64,000 bases of DNA from Acinetobacter sp. ANC 3813 (GTDB taxonomy: Bacteria > Pseudomonadota > Gammaproteobacteria > Pseudomonadales > Moraxellaceae), in contig NZ_NEGK01000004.1 in NCBI RefSeq assembly GCF_002135435.1, positions 124,001 to 188,000 on the forward strand, in the 5' to 3' direction. The position numbers and the translations under genes were made by a program. The notes beneath the pieces were generated by a model, which was not told the origin of the DNA, did no database searches, and saw only the letters and a list, made by a program, of their open reading frames with translations. Positions 48,165 to 56,961 of the stretch are shown here, in pieces (within the stretch, counting starts at the first letter, position 1; each line of letters opens with the position of its first letter).

Positions 48165-49394
48165 TTAACCAAATATTTTCAAGATGCCTTGAATAACAAC
48201 CACATTCACCAAGTCAATAAAGAATGCGCCTACCAGCGGCACAATCAAGAACGCTTTATGAGATGGGCCGTACATATTGGTAATGGCTTGCATATTAGCA
48301 ATCGCATTCGGCGTTGCGCCCATACCAAAACCGCAAAGACCAGATGCCAGTACAGCAGAGTCGTAGTTTTTGCCCATCACGCGGAAAGACACGTAAACGG
48401 CAAATACCCACATGGCAATAGACTGCGCAATTAAAAGAATCAGCATTGGAATGGCTAAGTCTGTCAACTGCCAAAGCTTTAACGACACGAGCGCCATCGC
48501 TAAATACAGCGCCAAAGCAGTGTTGCCAAATACATCAATTGAACGGTCAAAGATTTCACGCTTAAAGCCAGACTCGACCACATTACGCAAGATAATACCG
48601 CCCATTAAGGCCCAGACAAAGGTTGGCAATTCAAAAGCCGTACCGACTGTTAAACCTTTCAAGACTTCTGCAAAGGCCAGGGCAAATGCAAACATGCCAA
48701 GCGTCACAATGGCATTGTCTGCAGTAATTAAACGGACTTTATGCGGCGATTCAAATGAGTATTCCTGATCAGTCAGCGGCGCATCATCATTCTCTAAACG
48801 CGTTTCTTTGTCTAAAGGAGACGCCAGCTGATGCTTACGGATTAAATAGCGCGCCAAAGGCCCGCCCATCAGCCCGCCAATCACCATACCAAATGTTGCA
48901 GAGGCAATACCCATCGGTAAAGCGCCCTCTACTGCATATTTGGTTTCAAAAATTGGCCCCCATGCGCCTGCAGTGCCTAAACCGCCTACTAAGGCAATTG
49001 AACCTGCAATCACGCCCATTAATGGGTCTAAACCAACGGCTTTGGCAACTACCATACCTACACCGTTTTGCACCAACACAAAGACAGAAATAGCAATCAG
49101 GAAAATCACCAGCGGCTTACCGCCCTCTTTGAGCTTGGCAAAGTTGGCGCTTAAACCGATTGAAGCAAAGAACATCAGCATGAATGTATCTTGCATCGGC
49201 TTATTCACCAGAATGGTATAGCCTAAAAACTGATGAATTAAAAAGAATACAATCGCGCCAATCAAACCGCCCGCAACGGGTTCTGGAATATTGTATTTGG
49301 TCAGAAATGGGATGTACTTATTCAATATGCGCCCGATGTACAGTACCAAAACTGCAAGCATCAAGCTGAAAGTCGGATTTAAAAGATAATCCAT
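48165..49394 (-). CDS. gltS: Sodium/glutamate symporter GltS
   Basis: A 409-residue inner-membrane glutamate:sodium symporter of the ESS family. Both inverted halves are visible: IAGSIALVGGLGTAGAWGP and the matching C-terminal VLASGLCGFGMGATPNAIANMQAIT, each forming a re-entrant loop with the conserved GGxG and GxxATPNAI residues. The length is close to E. coli GltS. AAGGAC lies before the ATG. Confidence 0.95.
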   Translation of the reverse strand: MDYLLNPTFSLMLAVLVLYIGRILNKYIPFLTKYNIPEPVAGGLIGAIVFFLIHQFLGYTILVNKPMQDTFMLMFFASIGLSANFAKLKEGGKPLVIFLIAISVFVLVQNGVGMVVAKAVGLDPLMGVIAGSIALVGGLGTAGAWGPIFETKYAVEGALPMGIASATFGMVIGGLMGGPLARYLIRKHQLASPLDKETRLENDDAPLTDQEYSFESPHKVRLITADNAIVTLGMFAFALAFAEVLKGLTVGTAFELPTFVWALMGGIILRNVVESGFKREIFDRSIDVFGNTALALYLAMALVSLKLWQLTDLAIPMLILLIAQSIAMWVFAVYVSFRVMGKNYDSAVLASGLCGFGMGATPNAIANMQAITNMYGPSHKAFLIVPLVGAFFIDLVNVVVIQGILKIFG

Positions 49395-49594
49395 AATTTA
49401 ATGTCCTTAAAATGATGCCGTAATCTGCTAAGACTGCTTGCGCAATACGTTGTTAAACTGCATGACATTGAACACTGAATCAAAAATACCGCGCGCTGAC
49501 AGCGTCATTGGCCATCTGCAGCAACACAGCACTCTGATTAAAATACATGCAATCTGTTCAATAACGCCAGCAGATTTTTAATAAGACAAAGCAC

Positions 49595-49664
49595 TTAAAA
49601 ACTGAATTTAATTTACATGGATGTACAGTGATTCTGAGCAATGTAAATTAGATTCAATTTTTAA
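49595..49664. repeat. 24-nt near-perfect inverted repeat
   Basis: Left arm 49595-49618, right arm 49641-49664, loop 22 nt. There are two mismatches, one of which becomes a U-G wobble in RNA. The arms are A+T-rich and each ends in a segment of TTTACAT or its complement. Confidence 0.6.
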
Positions 49665-49727
49665 AATATGAATAAAAGTGGGCCATTATGCATACTTTCT
49701 GTAAAAAAACTTTATTTTTTACAATAA

Positions 49728-49757
49728 AACATATCAATCCAATTGATATGTTTTTTT
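49728..49757 (+). terminator. Terminator-like hairpin with no upstream annotated gene
   Basis: AACATATCAAT and ATTGATATGTT around a 2-3 nt loop, followed by seven T. Nothing upstream on the plus strand encodes a protein, so it may end a small RNA starting near or inside the inverted repeat. Confidence 0.5.
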
Positions 49758-49822
49758 ATATTTATTTTTCAGAAAAATAGTTATTGATTTATAAGTATTT
49801 TAGCGCGCTCTGCCCAAACAAA

Positions 49823-49849
49823 AAAACAGGAGCTTTATGCTCCTGTTTT
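49823..49849 (-). terminator. Terminator of the DcaP-like porin gene
   Basis: AAAACAGGAGC and GCTCCTGTTTT around a short loop, with a T run on the minus strand. Confidence 0.9.
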
Positions 49850-49871
49850 ATAGGCAATTTAAATCTTCAGA

Positions 49872-51152
49872 TTAGAAGCTGTATTTAGCCATTAAGCCAA
49901 CACGGTCATCGTTATATGAATTGCCGGCAAATGTTTTACGCTTACCATTCACATATTCAACACCCAGCTCAACGGGTTTAACAGGCGCATAGATAAAGTT
50001 GATCCATGCTTGCTGCACTTCTTCATTAGCGGTAGCGCTTAATTCCGCAAAACGAGAACCGTCATCCGCAAACTGTGCGCCATATGCTAACGTTGAACGC
50101 AATTTTTCATTAAACTTGTATGTGCCGCCAACTTGAACTGCTGTGAATTTATTTTGTTCAATATTTTTGCCATCAACAACGTAGGCATTATTTGAACCGT
50201 ATAGATAGTTGCTGTTGCCTTCAACAAAAGACACATCACCCGTCAATTTCAATTGATCAGTGACATCAAAAGTTGCGCCGCCTGCGATACCCCAAGCTGT
50301 TTCAGTGTCATTCGCTGCTTCTGACTTGTAGTTTTCAACCAATGCACGCGCAGATGCCGTACCTTTACCGCCTGCAAAACCTTGAGTCAATTTCGCCGTT
50401 AAGTTTGGAAGACGGTATTGAATTGAATCTGCAGTTGTACCTGTCTTGCTATCGCCTTCTTCTGCAGAAACAAACAACTGAGTTTGCGGCGCTAGTTTGA
50501 AGTTATAGCGTACTTGCGGCAAACGCTGAGTACCGCCGCCAATGTTGGTGCTGAAATCAATCATTTCAGGTGCGTGGCCAGCCAAGAAGTTTGACGTTGT
50601 TTGACCGAATAACCAGCTGTTATAGGTTAAATAGCCGTGACGCAAACGCAGGCCGTCATTTGAACCGTTTGTATCGGCAAAATCGACTTCAATTTTACCG
50701 CCAACTTTATTATCACCGCCCACTGGCGCTGTAAAGTCTAAACCAAAGCGTGTAGTTTTTGCGGTAGCGCGCAATTTGTCTTTAGTCGCGCCAGTAGTTG
50801 CATTCACACCACCGAAATCACCATCAAAACCTTCAATGATATAGTTCGCATCACCGCGTACAAAACCATATAAGTTCACATCTGCGCCAGCTTTAGATTT
50901 TAAGCCTGCAAGCGGCGCTGCTGGCGGCGGTACAACTGGACGGGTTTTTACTTGCTGAATTTCTGCCTGCTGCTGCACTTGCACCTGATGCTGAGATTGA
51001 ATCAGGCTTTTCAGTTCTGCAACTTCTGCACGTAATTGTGCAATTTCTTTTTGTTCAGCTGTGGCTGCATGCGCAGTACTCAGCATAATTGCTGAAACGG
51101 CAATGGCTAAGCTGTATTGTGCTGCAGGTTTTTTAATTTGAGCGAAATTCAT
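49872..51152 (-). CDS. DcaP-like outer-membrane porin
   Basis: A 426-residue trimeric porin of the DcaP type. It has a signal peptide (MNFAQIKKPAAQYSLAIAVSAIMLSTAHA), a periplasmic coiled coil (about residues 32-70, EQKEIAQLRAEVAELKSLI then Gln-rich), a Pro hinge and a 16-strand barrel ending in Phe (MAKYSF). Known DcaP takes up dicarboxylates and negatively charged small molecules. GGAGAATAT before the ATG supports this start over 51173. It is monocistronic. Confidence 0.9.
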   Translation of the reverse strand: MNFAQIKKPAAQYSLAIAVSAIMLSTAHAATAEQKEIAQLRAEVAELKSLIQSQHQVQVQQQAEIQQVKTRPVVPPPAAPLAGLKSKAGADVNLYGFVRGDANYIIEGFDGDFGGVNATTGATKDKLRATAKTTRFGLDFTAPVGGDNKVGGKIEVDFADTNGSNDGLRLRHGYLTYNSWLFGQTTSNFLAGHAPEMIDFSTNIGGGTQRLPQVRYNFKLAPQTQLFVSAEEGDSKTGTTADSIQYRLPNLTAKLTQGFAGGKGTASARALVENYKSEAANDTETAWGIAGGATFDVTDQLKLTGDVSFVEGNSNYLYGSNNAYVVDGKNIEQNKFTAVQVGGTYKFNEKLRSTLAYGAQFADDGSRFAELSATANEEVQQAWINFIYAPVKPVELGVEYVNGKRKTFAGNSYNDDRVGLMAKYSF

Positions 51153-51836
51153 ATATTCTCCAGATGAATCCAAGTTTCACACAATCATTTCCAATCCAAG
51201 CGGAAATGTTATTTTGTGACAATTATTAAGTTTTTCCCTAATTGCGTATTTATACAGGAAAAATTAAACACGACTTTGCTGATTTTACGCATTTGTAATT
51301 TACATATTGAATAAGCGAAGCTGCCCTTTTCCATACGTATAAATCTTCAAATCCCTAAACAGCGCCAAGTTAACCATGAATCATGGTGTTTTGCTCTTGC
51401 AATAATTGGTCCTGTTGAACCGCTCCTTTACAAAATCCATTTTTTATACACTGTATTTTTAAAATTGAGCTGTTCTTCCTGACATCTCACGGTGATTATT
51501 TGAACGGACAATTCATAACATGACTATCCGTGCTTTAGTAGCATGCGCTTCACCCAGTAAAACGCTGAATTGCACAAAAGCCCGCTTTGGAAATTTAATA
51601 ATCTCCAATACAAGGATAAGTTCTTGAACACAGTCATAGAATTGCACAGGTCATGGCCTGATGTGCTAGCTGAATATGCCAAAATCATACCTTAAAAGTA
51701 ATTTTTAATACCTTAAAGGTATAGAAACTTCAGGCTATTTTTCATGATTCAGCAGCAAGACTTGTTCTAAAACACAGATTAATGTTAAACATTTTAAAGG
51801 AGAACTAAAATTTTAAGCAATGATAAGGTAAATAAT
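51153..51836. other. Long intergenic region with a palindromic element near the 3' end
   Basis: About 680 bp between the porin and nitroreductase genes. The only clear structure is the ATACCTTAAA repeat pair at 51688-51722. A 35-codon frame near 51522 is not convincing. Confidence 0.4.
51688..51722. promoter_or_regulatory. ATACCTTAAA repeat pair with a 15-bp palindrome
   Basis: ATACCTTAAA at 51688-51697 recurs at 51708-51717, where it is part of the palindrome ATACCTT-A-AAGGTAT (51708-51722). It lies about 115 bp before the nitroreductase ATG. The form suits an HxlR- or MarR-type operator; no such regulator is adjacent. Confidence 0.5.
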
Positions 51837-52541
51837 ATGGACCAGCAGCTGCAGCAAGCCGTCGATCAAGTGATCACCTCACGCCATTCTGTCCGGGCTT
51901 TTTTGGACAAGCCGATTGAACAAAGCATGCTGAAAGACATCCTGCAAGTGGCAAGCCGTGCGCCCTCTGGCACCAATACACAGCCATGGAAAGTGTATGT
52001 TGTTCAAGGCCGTAAACGCAATGTATTGATCGAAAAAGTCTGCACCGCGCAATCTGCCTTATTTCTAAGCCCCGAATTGGCAAAAAATTACACCGAAACT
52101 TTTCCCTATTACCCAGAAAAGTGGTTATCTCCTTTTATTGAGCGCCGCCGTGAAAATGGCTGGGGCTTGTATGGACTGCTGAATATTCAAAAAGGTGAAA
52201 AAGAAAAAATGGCCAAACAGCAGCTGCGTAACTTCAAATTATTTGATGCGCCTGTGGGGCTGTTCTTTACTGTTCATAAATCATTAGGTGTCGGTTCTAA
52301 AATGGACATTTCCATGATGATCCAAAATGTCATGCTGGCTGCCAAAGCCCGCGGACTGGACACTTGCCCGCAAGCGGCTTGGAATCACTTTCACACCATT
52401 GTTTTAAGTGAACTGCATGCTTCTGAAGACGAAGAACTGGTCTGCTCAATGGCGCTCGGCTATGCGGACCCAGACGATATTGTGAATACATTTATCACAC
52501 CGCGTGTCCCTGTTGAAGATTTTGCCGTTTTCTTAGAATAA
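51837..52541 (+). CDS. Nitroreductase family FMN-dependent oxidoreductase
   Basis: A 234-residue nitroreductase. The N-terminal FMN-binding segment is SRHSVRAFLDKPIEQSMLKDILQVASRAPSGTNTQPW, and the C-terminal half has DTCPQAAWNHFH and LGYADPDD. Dimeric enzymes of this kind reduce nitroaromatics or quinones with NAD(P)H. It is a single gene preceded by a candidate operator and followed by a terminator. Confidence 0.9.
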   Translation: MDQQLQQAVDQVITSRHSVRAFLDKPIEQSMLKDILQVASRAPSGTNTQPWKVYVVQGRKRNVLIEKVCTAQSALFLSPELAKNYTETFPYYPEKWLSPFIERRRENGWGLYGLLNIQKGEKEKMAKQQLRNFKLFDAPVGLFFTVHKSLGVGSKMDISMMIQNVMLAAKARGLDTCPQAAWNHFHTIVLSELHASEDEELVCSMALGYADPDDIVNTFITPRVPVEDFAVFLE

Positions 52542-52573
52542 TGCGCACCATTTAAATGACACTAAAAAACAGC

Positions 52574-52598
52574 AAAAAGAGGCTCAAAGCCTCTTTTT
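52574..52598 (+). terminator. Terminator after the nitroreductase gene
   Basis: AAAAAGAGGC and GCCTCTTTTT around TCAAA, with T continuing after the stem. Confidence 0.9.
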
Positions 52599-52633
52599 TT
52601 TTGTTCCAGCACTTTTATTTATTTTAAACCGTT

Positions 52634-53839
52634 TTAAGCCAAAGCCTTGGGCTGGATTTTTCGGATTGCGTATAAAACCACAATAATAAACAGCAGCATG
52701 ACTGCCGCCATATTCAGCAATGCGCTCCAGAACATAAAGTTCAAAATCAAACCGCCCAGCAGACCGCAGCCAAACTGCATGCTGCCCATGACAGCGCTGG
52801 CGGTCCCTGCACGCGCGCCTTGTTCAGACATGGCCAAAGCCATAGCATTTGGACCGGTAAAACCAATGCCAGAAACAGTCAGGAACATGCCTAGCATAAC
52901 CGCCATCAATGGCGCCTCTGCATAAAGCACAGCGCTCATCAGTAAAATGAGTACACCCGCCAGCTGAATATAACCGCCAATTTTTAGGCGCTGCATAACA
53001 GTAGTATTCGCGGCTAAATGCTTATTAAAGGTCGAAAACAGCATAATGCCAAAAGCATTTGCGCCAAAAGCATAGGCAAATTGCTGCTGGGTCAGTCCAT
53101 AGCTGTCCATCAGCACCGCAGGTGACGAACTGATATAGCAAAACAGCAATGCACCCGAAAAACAGCCAATCACCATCGGCAGTCTAAAACTGCTGTCTTT
53201 GAAAATGGTGACATAAAGCAAAAGCACCTGCTTAAAACTCAGCTTGAGGCGCTTTGATACTGGCAAGGATTCTTTAAAAAAGAAATGCACACAGACTAAG
53301 CAAAACAGGCCCATTAGGCTGAGTGCGCCAAATACCGCATGCCAGCTGAAAAATTTCAAAATCCAAGACCCCAGCGTTGGAGCAATAATCGGCGCAATCC
53401 CCATCACAATCATCATGCTGGAAAAAGCCTGCGCAGAAGCCTGCATATCCAAACGGTCGCGAATCGTCGCTCTGGCAATCACCACGCCTACACAGCCGCC
53501 CAAAGCCTGCAATACCCGTGCAGCGATCAAGCTCCATTCATTTTGCACAGAGAAGCACAATAAGCTGGCGACCGTATATAAAATCAGCCCGAAATACAGC
53601 GGGATTTTACGTCCAATCCGGTCACTGACAGGGCCGTAAATGAGCTGCCCCACAGCAAGCCCCAAGAAATACGCAGGCAAGGTATTGGCAATCATTTGAG
53701 TGCTTACACCAAAATCATGCGCCATCTGCGGTAAAGCCGGTAAATACATATCAATGGACAGGGGTCCAAGCGAAGTCAGCAGCGCCAGCAGCATGATCCA
53801 AGCGCTGGAATACTGCGTTTTGCTTTGTTCGGTCTGCAT
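52634..53839 (-). CDS. Bcr/CflA family multidrug efflux MFS transporter
   Basis: A 401-residue, 12-helix drug:H+ antiporter of the DHA1/Bcr-CflA group. Motif A is LIYGPVSDRIGRKIPLYFG and motif C is PIIAPTLGSWIL. The N-terminus (LGPLSIDMYLPALPQMAHDFG) is typical of Bcr/CflA. It may expel bicyclomycin, chloramphenicol or similar compounds; the substrate is inferred from family only. It is divergent from the YccS-like gene. Confidence 0.88.
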   Translation of the reverse strand: MQTEQSKTQYSSAWIMLLALLTSLGPLSIDMYLPALPQMAHDFGVSTQMIANTLPAYFLGLAVGQLIYGPVSDRIGRKIPLYFGLILYTVASLLCFSVQNEWSLIAARVLQALGGCVGVVIARATIRDRLDMQASAQAFSSMMIVMGIAPIIAPTLGSWILKFFSWHAVFGALSLMGLFCLVCVHFFFKESLPVSKRLKLSFKQVLLLYVTIFKDSSFRLPMVIGCFSGALLFCYISSSPAVLMDSYGLTQQQFAYAFGANAFGIMLFSTFNKHLAANTTVMQRLKIGGYIQLAGVLILLMSAVLYAEAPLMAVMLGMFLTVSGIGFTGPNAMALAMSEQGARAGTASAVMGSMQFGCGLLGGLILNFMFWSALLNMAAVMLLFIIVVLYAIRKIQPKALA

Positions 53840-53978
53840 AAGGGTATTTCGTTTCTAAATGCTTTGAATGCAGACAAGTTTACACCTGTCATAGTATTAT
53901 TTTGCAGATTCAAAGTGAAAAATCATGTAATTCAGAATTTCACTTAGCCGCTCAGCGCCCAACTGCGAAGGATAAAAA

Positions 53979-56153
53979 TTGGACTCTTGGTTCACTCGGC
54001 TTAAACAAGCGACCTATAACACCACTTTCATGTACAGCATCCGCATGATTATCGCCTTCACAGGCACTGCTTTTGTGCCGTATTACATGGGGCAGCAGCT
54101 GTACACGATTCCCCTCACCTTAGGGGTTGTCGCTGCTGGTCTAAGCGATATTGATGACCGTTTTTCCGTGCGCATCATGAATTTGATTTACACCTACATT
54201 GGGTTCTTTATTACTGCGGTATCGGTGTATTTACTGTTCCCTTACCCGATCTTGTTTGCCATTGGCTTAATAGTGTCCTGTATAGGCTGGATTCTGCTGG
54301 GTTCTCTGGGCCGCCGCTATGCCACCATTTCCTATGGATGCTTGGTCATTTCTGTCTATTCTATGCTGGGCGTGCATTTATTTGACAATTGGTACATGCA
54401 GGCCAGCCTGCTGGTGATTGGAGCAGCATGGTACGGCATAATCTCCACCATCAGCTTTCTGCTGTTTCCAGTCCGCCAAGTGCAAGACAAATTGGCGCAG
54501 TGCTATTCATCCTTAGGCGATTTTCTCTTTGCAAAATCCAATCTGTTTGATGTAGATATGACGGCTGCCAGCTATCAGCAAAGCATGATTGAACTGTCTT
54601 TAGAAAATGGCAAATTGATTACCATTTATAATGATATGAAAACTGCGCTGCTGACCCGCCTTAAAGGTGACCGCGGACAGCGCGATACCCGCCGCAGCCT
54701 GCAGTATTATTTTGTGGCGCAGGATATTCATGAACGCGCTGACTCAGCGCATATTGACTATCAAAAACTCTCTAAAATTTTTGAACACAGCGACATTCTG
54801 TTCCGCTTTCAGCGTATTTTATCGATTCAGGCCAAAGCCTGTAAGGATTTAAGCGCGAGCATTCTGCAGCGCAAAACCTATCAGCATAACAAGCGTTTTA
54901 AGCATGCATTTCAGAATTTAAAGCTGTCCTTAGAAAAACTGCGCGCAGAACAGCAGTACGATCAAGTATGGGTCAACTCTTTATTTTCGCTGTATCAAAA
55001 CTTAAAGGCCATCGACTCACAGCTGCGCAATGTGGAAACTGAGCGCCATATGAATTTCGATAAAGCCAAGCACATTGAAAATCAGCTCAAAGATGACGAC
55101 TTAAAAGGCTGGGACGATATTGTCATTCGGGTCAAACAGCATTTAACACCTGAGTCGGTTCTGTTCCGCCATGCTGTGCGTGTCTCGCTGGTGCTGTTTA
55201 TTGGCTATATCTTTGTTCAGCTGACAGATATTCAATACGGCTACTGGATTTTACTGACTGCACTCTTTGTCAGCCAGCCAAACTTTAACGCCACCAAGCG
55301 CCGCCTGTATTTGCGTATTGTCGGCACGCTGATCGGTATTATTTTAGGCTATGCCGTACTGTACTTTGTACCTTCTATTGAAGGGCAGTTACTGCTGCTG
55401 GTACTCAGCGGCGTACTGTTCTTTGAATTGCGAAGCAAACAGTACGCTCAGGCCACAGCATTCATTACCATTCTTGCGCTGATTAATTTCAATTTAGACG
55501 GTATGGGCTTTGAAGCTGCTATACCGCGCATGATCGATACCCTTATCGGCTGTGCCTTGGCTTGGCTGGGCGTCAGCTTTATTTTCCCTGACTGGAAATT
55601 CCGCCGCCTGCCCCGTACCATTAAGCGCTCATTGCAGGCGCAGTGCAATTATCTGGCAGAAGTGGTCGAGCAATATAAACATGGCCGCAATAACGGGCTG
55701 AATTACCGTGTTGTACGCCGCGCTGCACACAATACGGATGCTGAGGTTGCTTCATTAATTTCCACTTTAGCAACTGAACCTGACTTTGACTCTGCACAAA
55801 AAGCACAGGCTTTTGAGTTCTTGTGTTTAAACCATACCTTTATCAGCTATATTGCCGCGCTGGGCGCGCATCGTGAAAAAGTTCAGGATCAGGAAGTACT
55901 GCATTTGCTGGACAAAGCCGCTAATGATATTCAGGGTGCGCTGCTGCGCGATGAAGTGCCTGATCTGACCGCCACCAATATGCTGCAGACTATCCGCCAG
56001 CGCTTAACGCAAAACAGCGACGACGATCAAAAGTCATTGATTATTCTGCAGCAGCTGTCATTGATGTTCAGCATCTTGGCGCAAATCAGCCGTTTAAAAC
56101 AGAATTTAAGCCATGATCATGACCAGCAAGCGACTGAATTAGCATCATTATAA
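53979..56153 (+). CDS. YccS/FUSC family membrane protein
   Basis: A 724-residue inner-membrane protein with two six-helix FUSC-type bundles (about 20-150 and 400-530) and two long cytoplasmic helical parts, as in YccS/YhfK. A TTG start at 53979 is supported by AAGGAT about 6 nt upstream, and no ATG of suitable position exists. The family is related to aromatic-acid exporters (AaeB), but substrates are generally unproven. There is no AaeA-type partner. Expressed alone; the YcxB-like gene begins 95 bp later. Confidence 0.85.
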   Translation: MDSWFTRLKQATYNTTFMYSIRMIIAFTGTAFVPYYMGQQLYTIPLTLGVVAAGLSDIDDRFSVRIMNLIYTYIGFFITAVSVYLLFPYPILFAIGLIVSCIGWILLGSLGRRYATISYGCLVISVYSMLGVHLFDNWYMQASLLVIGAAWYGIISTISFLLFPVRQVQDKLAQCYSSLGDFLFAKSNLFDVDMTAASYQQSMIELSLENGKLITIYNDMKTALLTRLKGDRGQRDTRRSLQYYFVAQDIHERADSAHIDYQKLSKIFEHSDILFRFQRILSIQAKACKDLSASILQRKTYQHNKRFKHAFQNLKLSLEKLRAEQQYDQVWVNSLFSLYQNLKAIDSQLRNVETERHMNFDKAKHIENQLKDDDLKGWDDIVIRVKQHLTPESVLFRHAVRVSLVLFIGYIFVQLTDIQYGYWILLTALFVSQPNFNATKRRLYLRIVGTLIGIILGYAVLYFVPSIEGQLLLLVLSGVLFFELRSKQYAQATAFITILALINFNLDGMGFEAAIPRMIDTLIGCALAWLGVSFIFPDWKFRRLPRTIKRSLQAQCNYLAEVVEQYKHGRNNGLNYRVVRRAAHNTDAEVASLISTLATEPDFDSAQKAQAFEFLCLNHTFISYIAALGAHREKVQDQEVLHLLDKAANDIQGALLRDEVPDLTATNMLQTIRQRLTQNSDDDQKSLIILQQLSLMFSILAQISRLKQNLSHDHDQQATELASL

Positions 56154-56247
56154 TCGTTATAATTTGACTGATTTTGGAACAATATACTCACTGAAACGGT
56201 ATAAATAATGCTAAACTTTTTACAGTTTGAAATTTGTTAGTTGAATC

Positions 56248-56808
56248 ATGACCGCGAAAAATCTATACGCTTATACTTTGCAGCCTGTGGCTTATGAAGT
56301 TTCAGAAGCAGAACAGCGCAATGCACAGCTGGTACTGTCCCGCAGCAATTATAAAATTGGCACTAAAGCTTGGCTGATTATGGGTGCAATCATTGCCCTT
56401 TCAATTTTAGGTCTGGTGTTAATCAAAAACTACTCAACCGTATTCTGCTGGGTTGCTATTGTCTGTGTTGCTGTTTACTTCCTTGTCCGCAAATTCGGCA
56501 TCGAATGGTATGTAAAACGCAAGCTGAAAGAAACACCTGTACAGGAAATTAAAGGCATTCGTCTAGGCGTACAGCCTCACGGCATTTCAATGCAGCAGCA
56601 GGTTGGCATGCAAATGGGCAACATGACCGTTGGCTGGAAAGACATTTACGAATGGTACAACACGCCTGAGTTTATTTTGATCAATTTCAAAATTAAAGAT
56701 CAGCAAGGCGCATATATTTTGCCAAAACGTTTAGACAGCAAAAACTTCCCTTTTGCAACGATTCGCAAGCACCTCACTGAAACTGTGGGCGAGCCAAAAG
56801 CCGTATAA
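56248..56808 (+). CDS. YcxB-like membrane protein
   Basis: A 186-residue protein with two membrane helices (about 43-62 and 66-84) and a C-terminal YcxB-like domain: GVQPHGISMQQQVGMQMGNMTVGWKDIYEWYNTPEFILINF. This pleckstrin-like domain binds an unknown ligand. Its function is unknown. It may share a transcript with the YccS-like gene upstream. A terminator follows. Confidence 0.7.
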   Translation: MTAKNLYAYTLQPVAYEVSEAEQRNAQLVLSRSNYKIGTKAWLIMGAIIALSILGLVLIKNYSTVFCWVAIVCVAVYFLVRKFGIEWYVKRKLKETPVQEIKGIRLGVQPHGISMQQQVGMQMGNMTVGWKDIYEWYNTPEFILINFKIKDQQGAYILPKRLDSKNFPFATIRKHLTETVGEPKAV

Positions 56809-56823
56809 TTTATATGCACATTT

Positions 56824-56848
56824 AAAAGCCTCCGCATCGGGGCTTTTT
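56824..56848 (+). terminator. Terminator after the YcxB-like gene
   Basis: AAAAGCCTC pairs with GGGGCTTTT (one U-G pair) around a 5-7 nt loop and runs into T. Confidence 0.8.
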
Positions 56849-56865
56849 TATGCTCTATTTTTTCA

Positions 56866-56884
56866 AATGAGAATGAGAATAAAA
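56866..56884 (+). promoter_or_regulatory. Fur-box-like site before the PepSY reductase fusion
   Basis: AATGAGAATGAGAATAAAA contains two GAGAAT hexamers in tandem, a common Fur-box variant. It lies about 80 bp before the start codon. Confidence 0.6.
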
Positions 56885-56961
56885 ATTAATAATACATATT
56901 CTCTGCGCAATCTCAGGGTATAATTCGCGGCATCTCGCATTTAGTCTAAACATTGAACGCC

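Larger units (their letters stand above)
49395..49871. other. Intergenic region with a long inverted repeat and an orphan terminator
   Basis: Between gltS and the porin gene, about 480 bp. It contains a 24-nt near-perfect inverted repeat (49595-49664), a terminator-like hairpin (49728-49757) and the porin terminator (49823-49849). Confidence 0.5.

Noticed and set aside
51522..51629. Short frame MTIRALVACASPSKTL... of 35 codons before the nitroreductase gene
   Set aside because: Too short, with no ribosome-binding site and no family resemblance.
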